Positions 15,944-23,050 of a stretch of 64,000 nt of DNA are shown here, piece by piece. The stretch spans positions 149,916-213,915 of the forward strand of contig NZ_KB892379.1 in the NCBI RefSeq assembly GCF_000373785.1, given 5' to 3'. Made by a program: the position numbers and the translations under genes. The stretch's first letter is position 1. The number at the start of each line of letters is the position of its first letter. A model generated the notes under the pieces. The model made no database searches and was not told the DNA's origin. It was given only the letters and a program-made list of their open reading frames with translations. The DNA is from Erysipelothrix tonsillarum DSM 14972 (GTDB lineage: Bacteria > Bacillota_I > Bacilli_A > Erysipelotrichales > Erysipelotrichaceae).

Positions 15944-16771
15944 TTATATAATAAGGAGGTATGCTAAGAGAAGGTCATCGAGGTGTCGTAGCGATAAACC
16001 CGTCAGCTCAAAAAACTTATCTAGCCGATAATTTAAGGTGTTTCGATGGATGAAAAGAGCTTGGGCGGTTGAGGTCACATTACCTTCATTTTCCCACATA
16101 CTTTGAATCGTCTCAGCCATATCATCGAGGGATAGGATCTGTTGACGTAATGCTCCTGCGACAGAACTTAATCGTATCGCTGGTGAAATATAGGTTTTTA
16201 AATACGTTGTAGAAAAATTATTAATCCGCGCAGGATAGCCTGATTTATGGAATAACATTGTTTCTTCTTTGAAGAGCGAACGCAAGTCATCATTAATCAT
16301 TCGATCAGAGCCTATATATAAGGAAGTGTTTGTGGAGAAATCATCATCAAGCGCACCAATAAATCCATTGAGCGCTTCGATATCATAATCACGTTGATTC
16401 ATTACCAAAACACCAGAATGATTATTAATATAGAAAGCATCAACAGAACTTTCAAAAAAATGTTTAAATGTTTTCAACCATAAATCATGATTGCGGTCTA
16501 AAAACTTTACATGAAAATGAATGAGATGATGTAAGCGCGTAGAGGAGATATTTAATGGTTCATTATGCATTAAATATTGATACCACGGTGAAGTCTGATC
16601 CTGTTCTTTAAACATCATTAGTAATAAATCTTTCTCGGTTTTATTTAATATAGTTGCATCAATCATAAGGTATTGATGTCCATCATGAAGGACAAGTTCA
16701 TGATCCTGCGCATTATTTATCTGACTTACCCGTGCACTGGGGTAGAGTTTTTTTAGGTCATTAAAAGTCAT
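15944..16771 (-). CDS. PucR-type transcriptional regulator
   Basis: 275 residues. The C-terminus carries the PucR/CdaR-type helix-turn-helix (TAQALFIHRNTLNYRLDKF, then LDDLLLAYLL). The N-terminal two thirds are a GAF- or kinase-domain-like regulatory region without recognisable motifs. ATG 16771 is used because AAGGAGA precedes it. The ORF also extends to 16804. It lies divergent from the sugar-ABC ATPase gene at 16868 with under 100 bases between, so it may control that gene, pta, or both. The target is inferred only. Confidence 0.75.
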   Translation of the reverse strand: MTFNDLKKLYPSARVSQINNAQDHELVLHDGHQYLMIDATILNKTEKDLLLMMFKEQDQTSPWYQYLMHNEPLNISSTRLHHLIHFHVKFLDRNHDLWLKTFKHFFESSVDAFYINNHSGVLVMNQRDYDIEALNGFIGALDDDFSTNTSLYIGSDRMINDDLRSLFKEETMLFHKSGYPARINNFSTTYLKTYISPAIRLSSVAGALRQQILSLDDMAETIQSMWENEGNVTSTAQALFIHRNTLNYRLDKFFELTGLSLRHLDDLLLAYLLII

Positions 16772-16867
16772 ATGGTCTCCTTGCACAATTTCTTTGTTCA
16801 ACAATACTATATCATATTTGTAACCGCTTTATTATAATGGGGTTAAGAAAGTTAAGAGGTGGAATGT

Positions 16868-17971
16868 ATGGCAAATATTAGCTTGAAAAGTATCTATAAA
16901 CGTTATGATAAAAACGACCATGATACGGTTATTGATTTTAATTTAGAAATTAAAGACCAAGAATTTATTGTTTTTGTAGGACCATCCGGATGTGGTAAAT
17001 CGACAACATTACGTATGATTGCAGGACTTGAAGATATTACATCAGGAGAATTATGGATTGGTGATCGTCTTGTAAATGATGTGGAACCAAAAGACCGTGA
17101 TATCGCAATGGTTTTCCAAAACTATGCTCTTTATCCTCATATGACAGTTTATGATAATATGGCGTTTGGGTTAAAAATTCGTAAAACACCTAAAGATGAA
17201 ATTGATAAAGCGGTTAAAAATGCTGCTGAGATTTTAGGGTTGGATACTTATTTAGATCGTAAACCTGCTGCATTGTCCGGTGGAGAACGTCAACGTGTTG
17301 CGTTAGGTAGAGCAATTGTCCGTGATGCCGAAGTGTTCTTGATGGATGAACCGTTAAGTAACTTGGATGCTAAGTTGCGTGTTGCTATGCGTGCTGAAAT
17401 TACAAAACTTCATCAACGTTTAAAAACAACAACAATCTATGTTACTCATGACCAAACTGAAGCTATGACCATGGCTGACCGTATTGTTATTATGAAGAAA
17501 GGCCTCGTACAGCAAATTGGTACGCCAAAAGAGGTTTATAATGCACCGAATAATGTATTCGTAGCGGGATTTATTGGATCTCCAGCGATGAACTTCTTTA
17601 AAGGACGTATTGAAAATGGACGCTTTATCGCAAGTACTAATCTTAATGTGCCAATTCCCGAAGGGAAATATAAAGTACTACAAGGAAATGGTTACGAAGG
17701 TAAAGAGGTAATCTTTGGTATTAGACCTGAGGACATACATGATGAGCCTTTAGTACTTGATGCTCAGCCAGAATCCATTGTGAAAGCATCGATTACAGTA
17801 TCAGAACTCTTAGGTGCTGAAACAATGGTTCATGCCTCTATTGATGGACAAGACTTTATTTCACGCCTTGGAGTAAACCAAGCGTATGCTTCAGGCCAAG
17901 AAGTCGAATTGTCTATGAACTTAAGTAAAGGACATTTCTTCGATATTGATTCCGAAAATGTTATTAAATAG
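16868..17971 (+). CDS. MsmK/UgpC-type sugar ABC transporter ATPase
   Basis: Cytoplasmic ATPase of the CUT1 family that powers import of di- and oligosaccharides or glycerol-3-phosphate. 367 residues. Walker [11 protein letters not shown]-loop [10 protein letters not shown], signature [14 protein letters not shown], Walker [15 protein letters not shown] and switch His in YVTHDQTEA, with a C-terminal TOBE-like regulatory region. ATG 16868 follows AGAGGTGG. A TATAAT -10 is at 16833-16838. No permease or binding-protein gene is adjacent, and a terminator follows. It is therefore probably the shared ATPase serving several sugar transporters, as MsmK or MsmX do in other Firmicutes. Confidence 0.92.
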   Translation: MANISLKSIYKRYDKNDHDTVIDFNLEIKDQEFIVFVGPSGCGKSTTLRMIAGLEDITSGELWIGDRLVNDVEPKDRDIAMVFQNYALYPHMTVYDNMAFGLKIRKTPKDEIDKAVKNAAEILGLDTYLDRKPAALSGGERQRVALGRAIVRDAEVFLMDEPLSNLDAKLRVAMRAEITKLHQRLKTTTIYVTHDQTEAMTMADRIVIMKKGLVQQIGTPKEVYNAPNNVFVAGFIGSPAMNFFKGRIENGRFIASTNLNVPIPEGKYKVLQGNGYEGKEVIFGIRPEDIHDEPLVLDAQPESIVKASITVSELLGAETMVHASIDGQDFISRLGVNQAYASGQEVELSMNLSKGHFFDIDSENVIK

Positions 17972-17979
17972 GTTATAAT

Positions 17980-18005
17980 AAAAGGAGACGATGGTCTCCT
18001 TTTTT
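17980..18005 (+). terminator. Terminator of the sugar-ABC ATPase gene
   Basis: AAAAGGAGAC and GTCTCCTTTT pair around a 4-base loop with a T-run. Confidence 0.88.
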
Positions 18006-18025
18006 CCTATATATAAGGAGAATCT

Positions 18026-18328
18026 ATGAAAGATCATAAAAATATTATTTATTTACTCATTGGAACGATGTTAGTTTTAATTAGCTATGGTGCGAGTCAT
18101 GTATTTCCTGTTGGTTTTTATACTTTGTTGGAGTATTTGGCTTCGATTGTTATGTTAGGAATCGTATTGATTGGAATTGGAAATGTTATCATTGGGAAAA
18201 AGGATAAGAAAAATCCAACAGTTGATTATGCGAAACAACGGAACGAATTGATAAGTGCATCTACAGATATGTTTTTTATTCTCTTACCCATGTTGGTCGT
18301 AATTGTGTATAATTACGTTTCTCATTAA
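18026..18328 (+). CDS. Small three-helix membrane protein, function unknown
   Basis: 100 residues. Hydrophobic segments at about 10-28, 34-53 and 80-97 are separated by a basic stretch (KKDKKNPTVDYAKQRNE). It has a good AAGGAG site. I recognise no family. It stands alone between a terminator and the tRNA-Gln promoter. Confidence 0.75.
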   Translation: MKDHKNIIYLLIGTMLVLISYGASHVFPVGFYTLLEYLASIVMLGIVLIGIGNVIIGKKDKKNPTVDYAKQRNELISASTDMFFILLPMLVVIVYNYVSH

Positions 18329-18430
18329 AGTTTTGCACTTTAATTACAGTGGTCGTTGTTGAACATAAATCACAATATGCTGTTATTTTTCAAAAGAAAT
18401 TTTTTTATGCAAAAAAATGCATTTTACCCC

Positions 18431-18458
18431 TTGCATTGCCTACGTGTTATGCTATAAT
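18431..18458 (+). promoter_or_regulatory. Promoter of tRNA-Gln
   Basis: TTGCAT, a 16-base spacer and a perfect TATAAT, 25 bases before the tRNA. Confidence 0.82.
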
Positions 18459-18482
18459 AAACAAGCAAACAAGGAATGATAT

Positions 18483-18557
18483 TGGGCCATAGCCAAGCGG
18501 TAAGGCATCACACTTTGACTGTGACATTCCCTGGTTCGATCCCAGGTGGCCCAGCCA
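18483..18557 (+). tRNA. tRNA-Gln (anticodon TTG)
   Basis: 75-base cloverleaf with encoded CCA, acceptor TGGGCCA/TGGCCCA and anticodon TTG. It is a single gene with its own promoter and terminator, and the only plus-strand tRNA in the window. Confidence 0.97.
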
Positions 18558-18573
18558 ATTATATAAACTAAAG

Positions 18574-18602
18574 CGAATTCTATTCAGAATTCGTTTTTTT
18601 TT
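18574..18602 (+). terminator. Terminator of tRNA-Gln
   Basis: CGAATTC and GAATTCG pair around a 6-base loop and nine T follow. The stretch from here to 18780 holds no gene that I can see. Confidence 0.88.
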
Positions 18603-18780
18603 GTTCGAAAAGAAATAGATATAAAAGTTACTCTATAAATAAAAAAGGGTTTATCTAAATGATAGGCTTAAATATCAGTTATAACTTGTGTTACTACTGA
18701 CTTAAGACTTATCAGTTACGGAAGGGTCGTTTTGTTAAGGTTATATGCGAAAAAAAGTAATGAAAGTGCAAAATGATATA

Positions 18781-18809
18781 AAAAAGCATTGATATAATTT
18801 ATCAATGCT
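18781..18809 (-). terminator. Terminator of the IclR-family gene
   Basis: On the minus strand AGCATTGATA and TATCAATGCT form a perfect 10-bp stem with a T-run, 50 bases past the stop codon. Confidence 0.85.
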
Positions 18810-18859
18810 AAATAACATAGGTATGTTTAAATATTATATAAGATTTTAATCATAAGAAT

Positions 18860-19600
18860 TTAACGTTTTGAAATTGATTCTGCCGCTGCCACAACATCTT
18901 TAATGATGTTTGGGAGAATTTCATCAGTCATTGCGGGGGTAAGTTTCGATACACTGATTGCACCGACTACATCGTGATTTGAATTGAATATTGGAGCAGC
19001 AATACATTTTAACCCTTCAACCATTTCTTCATCATCAATTGCATAACCATTTTCACGTATTTTCGATAAATCTGCACGTAATGCTTCCTCATTTTGAATT
19101 GATTTTGGTGTAGGCGTAGGAAGTGGGTTTATAAGAATATATTTTTGCAAATATTCCTCACCAAGAAAAGCTAACATTGCTTTGCCAACACCCGTACAAC
19201 TCATAGGTAACCGATTCCCAATATAGGATAAAGAGACAGAATGATTATAATCCTCAAATTTTCCGATATAAACCACATTACCTCTATCCGGTATGGTTAA
19301 ATGGACCGTTGTTTGATAGTTTCGTTGTAATTGTTCGCAGTAAGGTAATGCGATTTTAGTGAGAGGGTTACGAGTGCGATAGAGCGAACCCAGTTCCAGA
19401 TTTTTTATTCCAAGTGAATATTTTTTAGAAATAGGATCTTGGACGAGTAGATTATTTACGACAAGCGTATTAAGAATATCGAATGTTGAACTTTTTGAAA
19501 AAGACGTCAAATTTGTAATTTCGACTAAACTCAAGGACTCATGATCATAAAAACAGTTTAAAATTGCGACACCTTTATCGATTGATTTAATTATTTTCAT
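18860..19600 (-). CDS. IclR-family transcriptional regulator
   Basis: 246 residues. The N-terminal winged helix (IDKGVAILNCF, then LVEITNLTSFSKSSTFDIL) and the C-terminal effector domain (SCTGVGKAMLAFL, ENGYAIDDEEMVEGLKCIAAPIF and AISVSKL) are complete. IclR proteins bind small carboxylates, often aromatic or sugar-acid catabolites, and repress or activate a neighbouring pathway. The gene is divergent from an lrgAB-hydratase-aldolase operon whose promoter carries an inverted repeat. Control of that operon in response to a keto acid is the simplest model. ATG 19600 gives the best spacing to GAGG; two nearby starts are possible. Confidence 0.93.
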   Translation of the reverse strand: MKIIKSIDKGVAILNCFYDHESLSLVEITNLTSFSKSSTFDILNTLVVNNLLVQDPISKKYSLGIKNLELGSLYRTRNPLTKIALPYCEQLQRNYQTTVHLTIPDRGNVVYIGKFEDYNHSVSLSYIGNRLPMSCTGVGKAMLAFLGEEYLQKYILINPLPTPTPKSIQNEEALRADLSKIRENGYAIDDEEMVEGLKCIAAPIFNSNHDVVGAISVSKLTPAMTDEILPNIIKDVVAAAESISKR

Positions 19601-19759
19601 CATCACACCTCATTATTTTCATTCTAGCATACTTTAATCGTAAATTGTGTAAACGCTTGAAGATTTCAAATTATAAATTACTGGTTTAGATAATTCAATA
19701 TGAGGAACTTAATTAAAAAATTTCCATTAATTTATACCAATAAATACCTTCTCACGAAA

Positions 19760-19798
19760 TTGACAGCGCTTTCATTGGGCGATAAAATAATATTATCG
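19760..19798 (+). promoter_or_regulatory. Promoter and operator of the lrgAB-hydratase-aldolase operon
   Basis: A near-perfect promoter has TTGACA at 19760-19765, a 17-base spacer and TAAAAT at 19783-19788. An inverted repeat CGATAA (19780-19785) and TTATCG (19793-19798) overlaps the -10 and start point. A second one, TCGGA-5-TCCGA, follows at 19797-19811. Both are candidate IclR-family sites. Confidence 0.7.
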
Positions 19799-19838
19799 GA
19801 TGCAGTCCGACAATGGCGGATGATAGAAAGGAGAAAAT

Positions 19839-20201
19839 ATGAAATCACTACGAGGTTTTTTAGTGATACTTTTATCACTAATGTTGGGGAATCTAATTAC
19901 TACACTGACAAAATTACCAATTCCGGGTTCAATATTTGGGATGTTAATTTTATTCTTACTTTTAATTTCAAAACTCGTAAAACTTGAAACAGTAAGTGAT
20001 GCTTCAAGTCTGCTAATCTCGCTCATGATGATGTTATTCATACCTGGAGCTGTAAATCTAATGAACGTATATGAAAAATTTTCTGGAGTTATTCCACAAT
20101 TATTAATTATCGTTATTGTTACCACGTTACTTATTTTAACGGTATCAAGTCTTACAGCTGACAAATTAATTTCGAATAAAGAAAAGAAAGGAGAGAAATA
20201 A
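19839..20201 (+). CDS. LrgA-family membrane protein, second copy
   Basis: 120 residues with four membrane helices and the LrgA block KLPIPGSIFGMLILF. It is clearly a diverged paralogue of the protein at 9636-9986. It has a strong AAAGGAG site and is first in an operon with an LrgB partner, a keto-acid hydratase and a pyruvate aldolase. The company suggests metabolite transport rather than a role in lysis. Confidence 0.9.
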   Translation: MKSLRGFLVILLSLMLGNLITTLTKLPIPGSIFGMLILFLLLISKLVKLETVSDASSLLISLMMMLFIPGAVNLMNVYEKFSGVIPQLLIIVIVTTLLILTVSSLTADKLISNKEKKGEK

Positions 20202-20202
20202 T

Positions 20203-20904
20203 ATGACACTTGTTTATCAATTTCTTGATAATCCATTATTTGGCGTTACATTGACAGTAGGGGCTCTAATTCTTTTTCAAATCCTTTTTAAGAAAACAAA
20301 GAACCCACTACTCAACCCACTAATATTTGCGATCATTGGGATTATTGCATTTCTTAAAATAACGGGAATTCCTTATGAGAGTTACGCAAAAGGAGGCAAT
20401 ATTATTTCCTTCTTCTTAGGCCCAGTCACTGTGGCATTAGCTGTACCGCTCTATAAACAATTTGATAAACTAAAAGCAAATGCAGTACCAATTCTTATTA
20501 GTATTACGACTGGGGTTGTAGTAGCAATTGTATCTACAGTTCTTATGGGTAGAGCATTTGGGCTCAGCCCAGAGATGATCGCATCATTAGCGCCTAAAGC
20601 GACAACCACGGCAATTGCAATGGACTTATCAGCAACAATGGGAGGAGACCCAGCGCTAACTGTAGCCTTTGTTGTTGTAGCGGGAACGACAGGATTTATT
20701 ATCGGAGAACAAGTCCTGACGTTACTTAAAATCAAGAGCAAAACAGCAAAAGGGATAGGGCTTGGAACGTCTGCACATGCTTTTGGAACGAACCGTGCGC
20801 TCCTTATGGGAGAAGAAGAAGGTGCGATGAGTTCGTTAGCAATTGGTGTAGCCGGAATTATCACAACATTTCTACTACCAATTTTAATTAAAATTTTGAT
20901 GTAA
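20203..20904 (+). CDS. LrgB-family membrane protein, second copy
   Basis: 233 residues, the same length as the first copy. Shared blocks are NPLLNPLIFA, GPVTVALAVPLY, PKATTTAIAMDLS and GLGTSAHAFGTNRA. Starts one base after the LrgA stop. LrgAB-type pairs transport pyruvate in Bacillus (PftAB). The downstream aldolase would release pyruvate, so this pair probably moves pyruvate or a related keto acid. Transport direction cannot be read from sequence. Confidence 0.9.
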   Translation: MTLVYQFLDNPLFGVTLTVGALILFQILFKKTKNPLLNPLIFAIIGIIAFLKITGIPYESYAKGGNIISFFLGPVTVALAVPLYKQFDKLKANAVPILISITTGVVVAIVSTVLMGRAFGLSPEMIASLAPKATTTAIAMDLSATMGGDPALTVAFVVVAGTTGFIIGEQVLTLLKIKSKTAKGIGLGTSAHAFGTNRALLMGEEEGAMSSLAIGVAGIITTFLLPILIKILM

Positions 20905-20928
20905 ATAAACGAAAGTGAGGAATAAAAT

Positions 20929-21699
20929 ATGAATGAACTCTATAATAAATCGGCTGATGATTTGTACGAATCAGAACTTGTAGGAGAACCAATTGAACAA
21001 ATTTCACAACGTTATCCTGAGTTTGAAATTGATGATGCTTATGCGATTCAACAAATAAATACGCAACGTAAGATTCAAAATGGCCGAAAAATTTCAGGTA
21101 AAAAAATAGGACTTACTTCGGATGCCATGATGAAAGCGGTAGGGGTTAAAGAACCGGATTACGGAATCTTATTTTCAGATATGAAAGTAGATTCAGTAGT
21201 TGCAAAAGGGTCACTTATTCAACCTAAGGTTGAGGGAGAACTCGCATTTATTTTGAAATCAGATTTGACGGGTACGATTACCTATGAAGATGTAATTAAC
21301 GCAACTGATTATATTGTACCTGCAATTGAGGTGTGTGATTCACGCATCAAAGATTGGAAGTTAAAAATTGTAGATACAATTTCTGATAATGCTTCCTGTG
21401 GTGCATATGCGCTAGGGGGGATTAAAATTGATCCTCGAAAACAAGATTTGAAGGAAATAGAGATGACACTATATCAGAATGGAGAATTTGTAAATGAAGG
21501 GAAAGGGATTGACGTTGCGGGAGACCCTGTAAATGCGGTGGTTTGGCTAGCAAATCGATTGCAAACCTATGGCGTTGCATTAAATGCTGGCGATGTAATC
21601 CTATCGGGATCATTCACCGCATTTATCCGTGCATATTCTGGTGATGAGATTGTGTGTGATTTTAAAAAATTTGGAAAGGTAACCCTAAATTTTGAGTAA
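20929..21699 (+). CDS. 2-keto-4-pentenoate hydratase-family enzyme
   Basis: 256 residues of the fumarylacetoacetate-hydrolase-like hydratase family (MhpD/HpaH type). These add water to 2-oxo-alkenoates to give 4-hydroxy-2-oxo acids in a metal-dependent reaction. Metal-ligand blocks are VEGELAFILK and PAIEVCDSRI, with an intact KKIGLTS segment before them. The product type is the usual substrate of an HpaI-type aldolase, encoded 9 bases downstream. Upstream ring-cleavage genes are absent, so the natural source of the keto acid is unknown. A decarboxylase role is possible, since some relatives have it. Confidence 0.87.
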   Translation: MNELYNKSADDLYESELVGEPIEQISQRYPEFEIDDAYAIQQINTQRKIQNGRKISGKKIGLTSDAMMKAVGVKEPDYGILFSDMKVDSVVAKGSLIQPKVEGELAFILKSDLTGTITYEDVINATDYIVPAIEVCDSRIKDWKLKIVDTISDNASCGAYALGGIKIDPRKQDLKEIEMTLYQNGEFVNEGKGIDVAGDPVNAVVWLANRLQTYGVALNAGDVILSGSFTAFIRAYSGDEIVCDFKKFGKVTLNFE

Positions 21700-21708
21700 A
21701 GGTGATGT

Positions 21709-22482
21709 ATGAAAAATAATATAAAAAGTAAGATGGGGAAAGGTGAAAAGACACTTGGTACATTCCACGAACTGGGAAGCGCTTCTGCGATTGAGTGTCT
21801 TGGATACGCAGGGTTAGACTATGTTGTTATTGATACCGAACATGGCCCATTTGAACCAGAATCAGTGCTTACCTATATACGAGCAGCCAAATTGAGTAAC
21901 ATCGATCCGTTTGTTCGTGTTCCAGATAGCTCTCGAAAATCTATTTTAAAATCATTGGATGTTGGTGCCAAGGGCTTAATCATTCCTAATATTCAAACGG
22001 TTGCGGAGGTAAAACGTGTAGTTCAATATGGTAAATACTTCCCCCTTGGAGAGCGTGGGGTTGCACCTACCGCAGGTAGTAATTTCTGGCAAACAGAGAC
22101 TGCTGCGAAAGGTCTTGAAAACTTCTTCCAAACAAGTAATGAAGAAACAATGATTATTCCACAATGTGAAACACTTGGATGTCTAGAAAACATTGAAGAG
22201 ATTGTGAATTTGGATGGTGTTGATGGCATTTTTGTTGGACCCTATGATTTATCAACAGCTATGAAAAAGCCTGGTCAGTTTGATAATCCAAAAGTAATTG
22301 AAGCAATTACACATATTCTGAATGTGTGCAAAAAAGCTTCAAAATTCTGTTTTATATATGCAGGTTCCATAGCTGAAATAGGACAACGCTTTACAGAAGG
22401 TTTTGATTCAGTTACCTATAGTATGGATGCATTGATATTTATGGATGCCATTCGAAATGTAAAAAGTAGTATTAAGAAATAA
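21709..22482 (+). CDS. HpcH/HpaI-family aldolase
   Basis: 257 residues. Class II aldolase that cleaves 4-hydroxy-2-oxo acids to pyruvate and an aldehyde (HpaI/GarL/RhmA family). Catalytic features are the DTEHGPFE block, FVRVPDSS, IPQCETLGCLENIEEI with metal-binding Glu, and GIFVGPYDLSTAM. Together with the hydratase it forms a two-step route from an unsaturated keto acid to pyruvate, next to a candidate pyruvate transporter. Last gene of the operon, followed by a terminator. Confidence 0.9.
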   Translation: MKNNIKSKMGKGEKTLGTFHELGSASAIECLGYAGLDYVVIDTEHGPFEPESVLTYIRAAKLSNIDPFVRVPDSSRKSILKSLDVGAKGLIIPNIQTVAEVKRVVQYGKYFPLGERGVAPTAGSNFWQTETAAKGLENFFQTSNEETMIIPQCETLGCLENIEEIVNLDGVDGIFVGPYDLSTAMKKPGQFDNPKVIEAITHILNVCKKASKFCFIYAGSIAEIGQRFTEGFDSVTYSMDALIFMDAIRNVKSSIKK

Positions 22483-22534
22483 TCCTCTCTAAATCTAAAG
22501 ATTCATAAAGAATTGAGTAGAATTTAGAATTATC

Positions 22535-22575
22535 AAAGTGTTGATGCATATAAATTCTGTGTCAACACTTTTTAA
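22535..22575 (+). terminator. Terminator of the aldolase operon
   Basis: AAAGTGTTGA and TCAACACTTT pair across a 17-base loop and are followed by T. Confidence 0.82.
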
Positions 22576-23050
22576 ATGTCATTGCTTTCTTCAATCAGAA
22601 TCGTATTTTGAATGTGTCCAAAAAAAATGAGATTTGGACATAAAATGACACGAATCGAAAAAGTAATAAGAACGAAAATGAAATTTGGATACATAATTAA
22701 GAATTAGGCTAGATATAAGTATGACAGAATACGAATTATGTAATTGCATTACTATGTAGTAGTGGAGCGATGCTTGTTAATAAAAAAGGAATATAACAAG
22801 TAAAAATTTTATACATACTAAATCCGCAAAAAATGTAAAACGTTATTTTTTTTATTTTAAATATTATCTTTTTATACATATGGTTTTAAACGAGAAAAAC
22901 AAGTAAAAGAACGGTGTTTATTTCTTGAGGTTGTGTGTACTTTATTTATAAGAATATGAAAATTACTTGATAACATTAATAGTGCCATTGGTTACAAAAT
23001 ACCATTCCTATTATGAATTATAAATATAATTCTCTTACGGAGGTAGTCAT
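22576..23050. other. Long AT-rich leader region before the surface protein gene
   Basis: No gene is visible. It contains an 8-bp inverted repeat, TGTCCAAA and TTTGGACA (about 22615-22640), followed some 45 bases later by a partial copy (TTTGGATA). The rest is very AT-rich upstream sequence of the surface protein gene, with a strong GGAGG site at its end. Confidence 0.5.

Noticed and set aside
19700-19987. Open reading frame of 95 codons ahead of the second lrgA gene
   Set aside because: It covers the -35, -10 and operator of the lrgA promoter and overlaps the real lrgA start in another frame, with no ribosome binding site.
22600-22700. Insertion-sequence ends suggested by the TGTCCAAA/TTTGGACA repeat
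   Set aside because: The arms are 8 bp, 9 bases apart, with no transposase gene or target duplication; more likely a regulatory or chance hairpin.
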